Positions 27,427 to 36,086 of a DNA stretch of 64,000 nucleotides are shown here, piece after piece. A program made the position numbers and the translations under genes. Below the pieces are notes generated by a model. It was not told the DNA's origin, searched no databases, and saw only the letters and a list, made by a program, of their open reading frames with translations. Each line of letters begins with the position of its first letter. Position 1 is the stretch's first letter. The stretch comes from Kangiella aquimarina DSM 16071 (GTDB lineage Bacteria > Pseudomonadota > Gammaproteobacteria > Enterobacterales > Kangiellaceae): positions 1,459,145 through 1,523,144 of the forward strand of contig NZ_KB893650.1 of NCBI RefSeq assembly GCF_000374105.1. The letters are read 5' to 3'.

Positions 27427-28635
27427 ATGAATATCAATCAGTTAATTGAACAATTTGAAGCCCAGTCTATTGCTGGTGGCGACTTTAATCATAGAAATCA
27501 TCTTCGCGTAGCCTGGCACTACATCAATCACTACTCGGTTTCGAGTGCTCGTGAGCGCGTTCATCAGGGGCTGATTAAGCTGACCAAGGTTTTAGGTGCG
27601 GAAGAAAAGTACCATCGAACCATGACCGATTTTTTTATCGACTATCTGCTGCAGGTAAAATGGTATTTAAACACTGACTCCTGGGAGCAGGTAGAAGAGC
27701 GTTGTGGGTATTTATTGAATGATGCCAAGTCGTTAATAGGTATCTATTATTCAGAGTCGTTACTGGGCTCAGATCATGCACGGAAAGAATATATAGAGCC
27801 GGATCGGTTAGTGCTTGACCGAGCTACACTTATGCTACAACCCGAAGACTACCCTGTGTTTGATATGCAACTTCATGATTCACCGATTATTGTTTCAATG
27901 CCACATCATGGACAGTTCATTCCGCACGATATTGTTAAACAGATGACTGCAGCCGCAAATGACAGCGCTGATACCGACTGGTATCTAACCGATTTATATG
28001 AGTTTTTAGATGAAGTTGGCGTTACACGAATCAATGCTAACTATTCGCGCTATACGATAGATCTCAATCGGGATAAATCCGGCGAGGTTCTCTATGCGGG
28101 TGCGGACAATACTGAGTTATGCCCAACCAGTAACTTTGATCGTGAGCCTCTATACGCAGAAGACAACTTGCCAGATAGCGAAGAAATTAGTCGCAGAGTT
28201 GCTCATTATTGGCAACCCTATCATGACCAACTACAGAAGCTCATTGCTCGTGCAAAAGAGCAATTTGGCTATTGCCTATTATTTGAAGCGCATACTATTC
28301 AGTCGCATGTGCCTCGTTTTTTCGAGGGCCGTTTACCGGACTTTAATTTCGGCACTAATAACGGTGCAACAGTCAGTTCGGAAATTGCTGCATTACTGGA
28401 AGAATTTGATACCAGAGAGTTTAGTAAAATCATTAATGGTCGTTTCAAGGGTGGCTATATTACTCGACATTATGCTGATCCGGAGAGTCAGGTTTATTGT
28501 TTGCAACTGGAATTGTCACAGATTACTTATCTTGATGAGCAATTACGATTGTTTGATAAAACAAAAGCTCAACAGGTCCAAAAGCCTATCAAGGATTTGT
28601 TCCAAAAGTTAGCCGAACTTTTGCATAAGAAATAA
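27427..28635 (+). CDS. hutG: N-formylglutamate deformylase with extra N-terminal domain
   Basis: A 402-residue protein. The C-terminal 260 or so residues are HutG: SPIIVSMPHHGQFIP (about 152-166), DTDWYLTDLYEFLDEVGV, NYSRYTIDLNRD, and FEAHTIQSHVPRFFEGRLPD. It hydrolyses N-formylglutamate to glutamate and formate, the last step after HutF. Residues 1-115 are additional: GDFNHRNHLRVAWHYINH and EEKYHRTMTDFFIDYLL look like a small helical domain I recall as stand-alone uncharacterised proteins. Ordinary HutG is about 265 residues and lacks this part. It is divergent from hutC, with the operator 75 bases upstream. Confidence 0.88.
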   Translation: MNINQLIEQFEAQSIAGGDFNHRNHLRVAWHYINHYSVSSARERVHQGLIKLTKVLGAEEKYHRTMTDFFIDYLLQVKWYLNTDSWEQVEERCGYLLNDAKSLIGIYYSESLLGSDHARKEYIEPDRLVLDRATLMLQPEDYPVFDMQLHDSPIIVSMPHHGQFIPHDIVKQMTAAANDSADTDWYLTDLYEFLDEVGVTRINANYSRYTIDLNRDKSGEVLYAGADNTELCPTSNFDREPLYAEDNLPDSEEISRRVAHYWQPYHDQLQKLIARAKEQFGYCLLFEAHTIQSHVPRFFEGRLPDFNFGTNNGATVSSEIAALLEEFDTREFSKIINGRFKGGYITRHYADPESQVYCLQLELSQITYLDEQLRLFDKTKAQQVQKPIKDLFQKLAELLHKK

Positions 28636-28754
28636 TAATCAATGGAGTTCGATTCATTAAAAGATATACAGCAAAAATGTGTCTAAATTCATGTCTTGTT
28701 CACCCTAAATTGGTATGCTAAATGCGTGTTTAATCAAACGTAAAAGGTGACGAA

Positions 28755-29180
28755 ATGCGTAAGATTCTATTAACAGTTGTTTTAGCTTTATTTGCTATGC
28801 CTTTGTTTGCAAAAGATGTTGTTGTAAACAGTAATGACGCAATGAAATTCGACGTTAGCGAAATTAAAGTAAAGGCTGGTGAAGAAATAAAATTAACCTT
28901 GAATCACACTGGTAAATTGGCTAAAGACGTCATGGGCCATAACTTTGTGGTATTGGCACAGGGCACTGATGTTCAAGCCTTTGCTAATGCTGCTATTCAG
29001 GCAAAAGCCAATGATTACATTCCTGAAGGTAATGACAGTGTATTAGCTCACACCAAAGTCATTGGCGGTGGCGAAAGTGACACCATTACTTTTACATTGA
29101 AAGAAAAGGGTACGTATGAGTTTATCTGCAGTTTCCCTGGTCACTCTTTCATGATGAAAGGTGTCATCATTGTAGAATAA
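28755..29180 (+). CDS. azu: Azurin-like blue copper protein
   Basis: A 141-residue periplasmic electron carrier. Signal peptide about 1-19 (LFALPLFA-type end, cleavage before KDVV). Type 1 copper ligands are at H62 (GHNFVV), C125 (FICSFPGH), H130 and M134, in the azurin spacing. Unusually, the two cysteines that form the disulfide in classical azurin are absent; C125 is the only cysteine in the mature protein. GGTG precedes the ATG. It lies between hutG and hutI but has its own terminator; a link to histidine breakdown is not evident. Confidence 0.93.
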   Translation: MRKILLTVVLALFAMPLFAKDVVVNSNDAMKFDVSEIKVKAGEEIKLTLNHTGKLAKDVMGHNFVVLAQGTDVQAFANAAIQAKANDYIPEGNDSVLAHTKVIGGGESDTITFTLKEKGTYEFICSFPGHSFMMKGVIIVE

Positions 29181-29217
29181 ATCGTTGAGTAAGCGTCTTA
29201 CTTAACACTCTCAATAG

Positions 29218-29248
29218 AAAAGAGCGTTCATCTGAACGCTCTTTTTTT
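29218..29248. terminator. Terminator after azurin, shared with hutI
   Basis: AAAGAGCGTTCA / TGAACGCTCTTT 12-bp stem with a two-base loop and T runs on both strands. Confidence 0.9.
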
Positions 29249-29271
29249 GCCTGGGCTAAGGATAATGGGTC

Positions 29272-30501
29272 TTAACCTTTGAATGTTCGAGTCCAATTGC
29301 TTCCGCCAAGCTGGTAACTTAGTTGGTTAGGATGATCGATATCCCATAAAACCATATCTGCTTTTTTTCCAACCTCTAGGGTTCCTATTTCCTTACTTAA
29401 GCCGAGTGCTTTAGCGGCATTGATGGTCACTCCCTGTAATGATTCTAACGGAGTCATTCGGAATAGAGTGCAGGCCATATTCAACATTAGCAATAAGGAT
29501 TCGGCGGGTGATGTTCCTGGATTACTGTCAGTGGCAATTGCCATCGGAACCTGTTTGTCCCGTAGTGCCTGGATGGGCGGTAATTTAGTTTCTCTCAGAA
29601 AGTAAAAAGCGCCGGGTAACAGCACCGCAACTGTGCCACTTTTGGCCATTTTCTCGATGGATTCTTGCGATAAATACTCAAGATGATCCGCAGACAGCGC
29701 ATCAAAGTCTGCTGCAAGGCCAGCACCTGACTGATCGGATAATTGTTCCGCATGGAGTTTGACCGGAAGTCCAAGCTGTTTCGCGGTTTCGAAGACTTTT
29801 TGGGTTTGCTGATAGCTGAATCCTATGTTTTCACAAAATGCATCCACTGCATCAGCCAGCTCAAGTTCCGCGATGGTTGGTAGCATTTCGTTGCACACTA
29901 AATCGATATAATCATCAGCGCGGTCTTTGTATTCTGGAGGGAGTGCGTGCGCACCGAGAAATGTAGTGGAAACTCTTACCGGAAATTCTTTGCCAAGTCT
30001 TCTGGCAACTTTCAGCATTTTGATTTCAGTTTCGGTATCCAGTCCGTAGCCTGATTTAATTTCAATGGTGGTGAGCCCCTCTTTAAGTAAAGACTTCAAA
30101 CGCTTTGATGCAGTTTCAAACAACTGCTGTTCAGTTGCGGCGCGTGTTGCCCTTACTGAAGAGAGAATGCCTCCACCTGCTTTTGCAATTTCTTCGTAAC
30201 TGGCACCGTTTAGACGCATTTCAAACTCATTCGCTCGATTGCCGCCATAAACAAGGTGAGTATGACAATCAATCAAACCTGGAGTTAACCATTGATTATG
30301 GGCATTAATGACAGTCTCTGCGTTGCTCTCTAGTTCATTGGCGGCGTTCAGTTGCTCTTGAGTGCCTATAAATTCTATAACCCCTGATTTAACACCTAAA
30401 CAGGCATTTTCAATGATGCCATAATCGCCATGAGTTGCCATGCTGGCAATATTCACATTATGAATAAGGTAATCAAAGGGTTTAGTTTCTGGTTGGCTCA
30501 T
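29272..30501 (-). CDS. hutI: Imidazolonepropionase
   Basis: A 409-residue amidohydrolase-fold enzyme that opens imidazolonepropionate to formiminoglutamate. Metal- and substrate-site blocks: [43 protein letters not shown], and [15 protein letters not shown]. Start [15 protein letters not shown] at 30501. It is transcribed divergently from hutF with 48 bases between the starts, so the two may share control sequences. Confidence 0.97.
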   Translation of the reverse strand: MSQPETKPFDYLIHNVNIASMATHGDYGIIENACLGVKSGVIEFIGTQEQLNAANELESNAETVINAHNQWLTPGLIDCHTHLVYGGNRANEFEMRLNGASYEEIAKAGGGILSSVRATRAATEQQLFETASKRLKSLLKEGLTTIEIKSGYGLDTETEIKMLKVARRLGKEFPVRVSTTFLGAHALPPEYKDRADDYIDLVCNEMLPTIAELELADAVDAFCENIGFSYQQTQKVFETAKQLGLPVKLHAEQLSDQSGAGLAADFDALSADHLEYLSQESIEKMAKSGTVAVLLPGAFYFLRETKLPPIQALRDKQVPMAIATDSNPGTSPAESLLLMLNMACTLFRMTPLESLQGVTINAAKALGLSKEIGTLEVGKKADMVLWDIDHPNQLSYQLGGSNWTRTFKG

Positions 30502-30549
30502 ATTATGATCCCGTTTCTTACAAAGATTAACAGACAGGTTGACCCATCA

Positions 30550-31959
30550 ATGACTTCTAATACTGAAACACATATTTTCGCCAAGCAGGTTTTAACAGAC
30601 TCCGGCTGGGCTAATGATGTTCTGATAAGGGTCGATTGTAATGGCGTTATCCTAGAATTGAAACCAGACACGCAGCTTGAGGCTGATTTTTCTGGCATAC
30701 GTCTGCAAGGAGCGATCATTCCAGGTTTGCCGAATAGCCATTCTCATGCTTTTCAGTGGGCAATGGCTGGTTTAGGTGAAAAAAGCGGCAAGGGTGGCGA
30801 TAGCTTCTGGACCTGGCGTCAGGCAATGTATGGTTTCGTTGATGCGATTCAGCCTGAAGATCTGCAAGCAATAGCATCGGCGCTTTACATGCAAATGTTA
30901 AAAGCCGGTTATACTTCTGTCGGTGAGTTCCATTACTTGCACCATGATATCAGTGGCAACTTGTATGCAAACCCTGCTGAGATGTCCCAACGTATTTTTG
31001 AGTCTGCAATAGAATCCGGTATAAATTTGACCTTATTGCCAGTATTTTATCGCTACAGTGGTTTTGGTGAGCAGGCGCCTAATTCGGGTCAAAAGCGTTT
31101 TCTTCATGACCAGGACGCATATGCCAACTTACTTGATAAAGTTTCAGAGCTTTCTGAGCAATATCAGCAGTCATACGGTATAGCTCCCCACTCGTTGCGA
31201 GCAGTTAATGGAAAGGATCTAGAGTTCGCCATTAATCATTTGAACAGTCTTAATAACCAGGCACCGATTCATATTCATATTGCGGAGCAGATGAAAGAAG
31301 TTAATGACTGTTTGGAGTTTCATGGTAAGCGCCCAGTAGAGTGGCTGACCGAACAACAGGATGTTAATGAGCGTTGGTGTCTTGTGCATGCCACCCATAT
31401 GAATGCAGAGGAAGTTAAGCGGGTTGCTGAGTCAGAAGCTGTGGTCGCTATTTGTACAACAACTGAAGCAAATCTGGGTGATGGCTTTTTCCCAATGCTT
31501 GATTATAAACATCAGCAGGGGCGATGGTCGATAGGGAGTGATAGTCATATATCTGTTGATGCCGTAGAAGAGTTACGCTGGCTAGAATATCAGCAAAGAT
31601 TATCTCAGCAGTCAAGAACGGTATTAGTCGAGAAAGAATTTAGCTCAAATGGTTTATGGTTGTGGCAGCAGGCTGCACGTTCAGGGGCACAAACTTTAGG
31701 GCAAAAGACAGGAGCGATTACAGTTGGTTGTCAGGCTGATTTCATTGAGCTGAATACGGACAGTTTTTCATTAATGGGTAAAGGAAGCGATCAACTGATG
31801 GATGCATTTATTTTTAATCATCAATTTAGTAATGATGCAATTCGTTCAGTGTGGGCAAAAGGGAAGTGCCAAGTCGAAAATGGCATTCATCGAAATGAAG
31901 AAGAAATAAGAAAGGCTTACAGTAAAACTATTAATCGCCTGCGTCAGTGCATAAATTGA
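30550..31959 (+). CDS. hutF: Formimidoylglutamate deiminase
   Basis: A 469-residue amidohydrolase that converts formiminoglutamate to N-formylglutamate plus ammonia; with HutG this is the five-step Hut route. Recognised from IFAKQVLTDSGWANDVLI at the start, PGLPNSHSHAFQWAMAGLGE (metal histidines), HIHIAEQMKEV, LVHATHM and IGSDSHISVDAVEELRWLEY. The ATG at 30550 fits the family's N terminus; ATG at 30505 is possible, and the ribosome-binding site is weak in both cases. Its 3' end overlaps the convergent sensor gene by 29 bases. Confidence 0.95.
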   Translation: MTSNTETHIFAKQVLTDSGWANDVLIRVDCNGVILELKPDTQLEADFSGIRLQGAIIPGLPNSHSHAFQWAMAGLGEKSGKGGDSFWTWRQAMYGFVDAIQPEDLQAIASALYMQMLKAGYTSVGEFHYLHHDISGNLYANPAEMSQRIFESAIESGINLTLLPVFYRYSGFGEQAPNSGQKRFLHDQDAYANLLDKVSELSEQYQQSYGIAPHSLRAVNGKDLEFAINHLNSLNNQAPIHIHIAEQMKEVNDCLEFHGKRPVEWLTEQQDVNERWCLVHATHMNAEEVKRVAESEAVVAICTTTEANLGDGFFPMLDYKHQQGRWSIGSDSHISVDAVEELRWLEYQQRLSQQSRTVLVEKEFSSNGLWLWQQAARSGAQTLGQKTGAITVGCQADFIELNTDSFSLMGKGSDQLMDAFIFNHQFSNDAIRSVWAKGKCQVENGIHRNEEEIRKAYSKTINRLRQCIN

Positions 31960-33667
31960 TTAACTTTGTTTTAAGCTGGTGTATATCGATCGGCTTAGGA
32001 AGATAGTGAGCGTTTAGGGATTTAAATAACTCTGTTTCCTTGACGCTTGAATCACTGCTGATTACTAAAATACTGGTTTTCTCCATTTGGTCATTAAGTT
32101 CACTGGCAAAGTTTGTAAAAAAGAAAGGATCAGGATCATGGAAAAATTCTGAGTTGACCATGATGATATCGAACTTTTCGTGGCGAATTTTTTGTAGAAC
32201 TACTTGTTTTGCCGATGCTTTCTCTGTATTAACACCCAGCTTTTCGAGATAGCCCATCAGTACCATCTTATCAATAGGATCTGAGTCAAATATCAGGGCA
32301 TTAATATCAGTTTCAATTGGCGTTACACTCTCTGTCCAGACTTCAGGTTCATCCGTCGCTAATGTTGCAACAGGAATTTCAATTCTGACTTCTTTTTCAA
32401 AGTAAAAATACTCGCCCCCAAACTTTCGCAATAAGTGTTTGGCTGCAATTAAGTGAACATTGTTGCTGTAACAGGTAATCGGTGACTCATGAGAAAAGTG
32501 GAACAAGCTTTGAGTATTTACACCTTCAATAAAGTAATCAGCATCCGATTCGATCGAAATTCTTAGAATAGTGTTATCTTTTATTGCTTGCCTTTGATCA
32601 AAAGAAATACTGAGCTGATGCCCAGCGCAGACCTTTATTAATTGCTCAACCAGTAATAATAAAAAGCGTTTAAAATTATCTCTATCAATTATTAGCTGAC
32701 GATTAATACGGTCACCACTATAGGTATCATAAATCGTCACTTGTTGGCTTTTTGCCAGGCCAGAGAGCTCGGTTATTACCTGTTTTAATAAATCTCTTGA
32801 CCATATAGAACTCTTGCGATCGCCAATATGCTGTGTGATGGACTGATAGAATAGCTGGATAGTTTCATCATCATGTTCTATAGGGTTTTCAAGCAAGAAG
32901 CCAAGGAATTCCTGTAATTCAGTATTTGCATCGCGTCTGGCCTGAGCCACTTCCGTTTTAAGCAATGTTAGTTGATGTTCTAAGTTTTTATTCTGTAAAA
33001 ATATATCGATAATCGCTTTAATTAAAGCCTGGGCTTCCTGTGTTTTAGTGTTATAGAGAATATTTCTTGGTAATACCGAACGGTTTAGGGACTCGGTCAT
33101 TTTTTTCATAATGCGACTGGTGTAGCTGAGGCGGTAATACATATATGCCCAAAGCATTGTTTGATAAGTTTGTATTTCCTGAGAGGTAGGACTATACGCC
33201 AGAGGGGTCATGCTTAGGGTTACTTCGCCTAGTCGCCTTTCCAGCTTGACGCTTTGCAATATTTCTTCATTTAAAAGTAAAGAATCACTTAAAGAGCTAC
33301 TTGGGCTTTGATCTATCGGCTGGGTAAAATTAATTAGCTCAACATCTTCAGGTATTGATAACAGGTCTCGATTATCCAACTGTGCCATGACATTTGATTG
33401 ATTGTCATAGACAGTAATCATGGCAAGCCCTTGGTTATTTCTTAGAGCTTCCAATGAGTTCTTTAGATCTACTTTGTTACCAAAAGAGAGTCCATATTCA
33501 AGTTCAATTGTCAGGTTTGCAAGAATGGACTGGCTGAGGTTTTTTTGCTGATAATAATGTTGTTGTTGGCTTGCTTTGCTCAATAAGTAATTTGCAACAA
33601 ACAGAAGCGCTATTACGGCAAGAATGAATGCCAGGTTGTATTGATTAACATACTTTGCGCGCTTCAC
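31931..33667 (-). CDS. Degenerate membrane hybrid sensor kinase
   Basis: A 578-residue protein shaped like a hybrid sensor kinase but lacking its catalytic residues. One transmembrane helix (11-29), a sensor-like region with beta strands (about 30-160), a coiled coil (225-255), a HisKA-like helix where the usual H-E-x-x-x-P reads LLENPIE (no phospho-histidine), a HATPase-like domain (about 320-432) whose N-box asparagine and GTGLGL loop are not visible, and a C-terminal receiver-like domain (455-572) with D461, D463 and K558 but N505 where the phospho-accepting aspartate belongs. A second transmembrane helix near 168-182 is weak. GTG start overlaps the upstream stop by 4 bases. Probably signals by conformation, not phosphotransfer (inference). 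Confidence 0.7.
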   Translation of the reverse strand: MKRAKYVNQYNLAFILAVIALLFVANYLLSKASQQQHYYQQKNLSQSILANLTIELEYGLSFGNKVDLKNSLEALRNNQGLAMITVYDNQSNVMAQLDNRDLLSIPEDVELINFTQPIDQSPSSSLSDSLLLNEEILQSVKLERRLGEVTLSMTPLAYSPTSQEIQTYQTMLWAYMYYRLSYTSRIMKKMTESLNRSVLPRNILYNTKTQEAQALIKAIIDIFLQNKNLEHQLTLLKTEVAQARRDANTELQEFLGFLLENPIEHDDETIQLFYQSITQHIGDRKSSIWSRDLLKQVITELSGLAKSQQVTIYDTYSGDRINRQLIIDRDNFKRFLLLLVEQLIKVCAGHQLSISFDQRQAIKDNTILRISIESDADYFIEGVNTQSLFHFSHESPITCYSNNVHLIAAKHLLRKFGGEYFYFEKEVRIEIPVATLATDEPEVWTESVTPIETDINALIFDSDPIDKMVLMGYLEKLGVNTEKASAKQVVLQKIRHEKFDIIMVNSEFFHDPDPFFFTNFASELNDQMEKTSILVISSDSSVKETELFKSLNAHYLPKPIDIHQLKTKLINLCTDAGD

Positions 33668-34677
33668 AATTGATCCTTCTCTGAGGGTATCTGTTCTAAG
33701 TTGTTTTCTTCATACGCTGAAAGGTTCAGCTTATTCAACTCAGATTGTAACGTCTCTTTAGAGACCATATCTAGCCCCAGGGAGCGAGCAACTTCCGAGT
33801 TATATTTAATATCATAATAAGCGCTATGTCTGATGAAGTTTTTGAATCCGTGAGTAAGCATTTTATTTGCGGATTCTCTCAAATCGTCTATCAACATTTC
33901 AGGAGTGGTAAAAGTGGTTGCAACTGCACCAGCATTTACAAGTCCTACAGAATAACCAATGATAACTTTTCGCTGGCGATAGCTGCTCAGTAAAACCCTT
34001 GGCAAAGTCTGGCTGTTATAAATGACAGGATCAGGCTGAGCTATTATAAAGTCTGAGTTTTGAGAGAGTGCAGGGAATTGCCTGGCTACCTCAGAGGCCT
34101 GTTTGATTTGGATCGTTTGCAAGTTCAAGCCTGTTGCATTTATTGCAGATTCATAACCCTCCAGGAAATAAGGGGAGTCCATCGAATACATGACACCAAC
34201 AGATTTTGACAATGGCAATAACAGTTTACCGAGTACAATTTGTCGTTGTGGATCTGGGTCATAGAAAATGGCGCTTATTGAAGAGGGTGGGGGAATTTGA
34301 CTCACCAGCTCTTTCCATTCCTGAGAAGTGATAAGAGCTGCCAGTACAGGGCCTTGGTATTCTGATTTAAGCAGTTCTTCGAGTGGTGAGTAACCTAAGC
34401 TTATGATGAGCTCGGATTGAGGCTTGAGAATTTTCCAGTCTTCCAATGAAATATTAACAATTCGATAGTCGTCAGCAAGAGAAGATAAAGAGAGGCTTTT
34501 GGCGATAGTTGAGTAATTACTGGAGAAGTGTTGCGCAATGATAGTAATTTGTTTTTGTGGCGGTGAATTTTCACCTTGCTCTTGAGCTGTATAGGCAAAA
34601 GGAAATCCTCCCGCCAATAGAAATAACGCTAAAAGCAGTTTGTTATATGTTTTAAAAGCCCTAAGAAAGCAGTCCAT
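33664..34677 (-). CDS. Periplasmic substrate-binding-like protein
   Basis: A 337-residue protein with an N-terminal hydrophobic segment (about 12-30, LLLALFLLAGGFPFAYTA) that is probably a signal peptide. The rest resembles the ABC_sub_bind family (PF04392 type): ITIIAQHFSSNYSTIAKSL, SLGYSPLEELLKSEYQGPVLAALI, ISAIFYDPDPQRQIVLGKLLLP, VGVMYS, and the late VNAGAVATTFTTPEMLIDDL. No ABC permease or ATPase is adjacent. It overlaps the degenerate sensor gene by 4 bases (GTGA), indicating translational coupling; it likely senses a periplasmic ligand for that protein. The ligand is unknown. Confidence 0.72.
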   Translation of the reverse strand: MDCFLRAFKTYNKLLLALFLLAGGFPFAYTAQEQGENSPPQKQITIIAQHFSSNYSTIAKSLSLSSLADDYRIVNISLEDWKILKPQSELIISLGYSPLEELLKSEYQGPVLAALITSQEWKELVSQIPPPSSISAIFYDPDPQRQIVLGKLLLPLSKSVGVMYSMDSPYFLEGYESAINATGLNLQTIQIKQASEVARQFPALSQNSDFIIAQPDPVIYNSQTLPRVLLSSYRQRKVIIGYSVGLVNAGAVATTFTTPEMLIDDLRESANKMLTHGFKNFIRHSAYYDIKYNSEVARSLGLDMVSKETLQSELNKLNLSAYEENNLEQIPSEKDQL

Positions 34678-34806
34678 ATTCCATCAATCTATTTCTAATA
34701 TTCCTTGCTACGAATGCGCAGTAATATCAAATGTACGATATTCCAATAATTTATACACTCAGTTAATGCCATTTAGCCAGCAATAATCTGCCATCCTCAA
34801 GCATAA

Positions 34807-35472
34807 CTAACACCATTTTATAGGTGTTTGGTCATTTTCTACAAGTATTTGATTTGTTTTAGAAAAATGCTTACAGCCAAAAAAACCGCGGTGTGCCGAA
34901 AGTGGCGACGGATGCGGTGCGGTTAAGATAGTGTGTTTAGGGTTTTTTATCAAGCTGGATTTGGCCTGTGCCTGTGAACCCCATAGCAGGAATATAATTG
35001 GTTGATCTGCCCTGTTCAGTGCCTGTATGACTTCATCCGTGAATATTTCCCAACCACGTCCTTTATGTGAGTTTGGCTTGGCTGCTTCTACGGTTAAAAC
35101 AGTATTCAGAAGAAGTACACCCTGTTTGGCCCAACCAGATAAGTCGCCATTTATAGGTTGCGTACAACCGATATCACTGACCAGCTCTTTATAAATGTTT
35201 CGGAGTGAAGGAGGCAGCGGCTGTTCTGGATTAACGGAAAAGCAAAGTCCGTTTGCCTGATTAGGACCGTGATATGGATCCTGACCTAAGATAACTACTT
35301 TTACCTGTGCGAACTCGGTCAAGCTGAGTGCTGCGAAGACTTGTTCCTTTGGGGGATAAATGGTTTTTCCGGACTCTCTTTCGGATTCTATAAATGACAA
35401 TAACTCTTTGAAATAAGTTTGTTTTTTTACTGGCTCCAGAACTTCAGCCCAGCTGCTAATTGGCTCAGACAT
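34807..35472 (-). CDS. ung: Uracil-DNA glycosylase
   Basis: A 221-residue family 1 UDG that removes uracil from DNA. Catalytic water-activating aspartate at D65 in [18 protein letters not shown]; the leucine-loop and histidine motif is [18 protein letters not shown] near residue 187. [22 protein letters not shown] is the central family block. Monocistronic by appearance. Confidence 0.97.
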   Translation of the reverse strand: MSEPISSWAEVLEPVKKQTYFKELLSFIESERESGKTIYPPKEQVFAALSLTEFAQVKVVILGQDPYHGPNQANGLCFSVNPEQPLPPSLRNIYKELVSDIGCTQPINGDLSGWAKQGVLLLNTVLTVEAAKPNSHKGRGWEIFTDEVIQALNRADQPIIFLLWGSQAQAKSSLIKNPKHTILTAPHPSPLSAHRGFFGCKHFSKTNQILVENDQTPIKWC

Positions 35473-35602
35473 TCTTAAATGATTAAGTGATTTAGTGGGG
35501 TAGATTATAACGAATGTCAGTTATATGGCTACAGGGTAACCTTTTAGAGTTATGCCAATTGGTTAAACAGCCAATGATTTTGGTATGAGCAAAAGGCCCA
35601 TA

Positions 35603-35902
35603 TTAGTAATCGTTCGAATCAATAATGTTAAGTACATCATCCAGAGAACCGGGTGCCAAGTCCAAGTCATCGCCACGGGTATAATCATCTACTTCAAGTG
35701 CGCCACTCCAATCTTCTGGTGGCGCTGCCTGACTCAATTCGAGTAATTGCCAGCTATTAATGTCAAATTCTTCGATCTCTCCGCCAAAATACTGTACTTC
35801 GATAGTGCCTTCATCGTCATCTAAGGCCACTACTTCAAAAATGGTGTCCAGGTCAGAGCGTTTATACCAATGGCCACGTTGTGGCGTTAATAATTGTGCC
35901 AT
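35603..35902 (-). CDS. DUF6763 family protein
   Basis: A 99-residue acidic cytoplasmic protein. The N-terminal half (RGHWYKRSDLDTIFEVVALDDDEGTIEVQYFGGEIEEFD) is a small beta-rich fold; the C-terminal half carries WSGALEVDDYTRGDDL and an aspartate-rich tail. I recall it as the gammaproteobacterial DUF6763 family of unknown function. AAAGGAGG lies ahead of the ATG at 35902, an unusually strong ribosome-binding site. Confidence 0.8.
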   Translation of the reverse strand: MAQLLTPQRGHWYKRSDLDTIFEVVALDDDEGTIEVQYFGGEIEEFDINSWQLLELSQAAPPEDWSGALEVDDYTRGDDLDLAPGSLDDVLNIIDSNDY

Positions 35903-36086
35903 GTGACCTCCTTTTTTGAGTCTTTAATCTTTCATATTCAGAGTAGCATATTGCTCAAAAAATGCACGATTCCGGCTATTGATATTGTCTATTATGCGAA
36001 GTGGATTAACAAAGATTGCTCGCTAGTAATTGTGGTCATCATTAATTACAATGTGCGCAAATAACAGACCAATTAGTATGGAACAC

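Noticed and set aside
28711-28726. Sigma-54-like GG-N10-GC before azurin
   Set aside because: Several other consensus positions fail, and a plausible extended -10 (TGCTAAAT) with a -35 TTGTTC overlaps it, so it is ambiguous.
33664-34677. Ordinary ABC transporter binding protein
   Set aside because: No permease or ATPase gene is nearby, and it is coupled to the sensor-like gene by a 4-base overlap.
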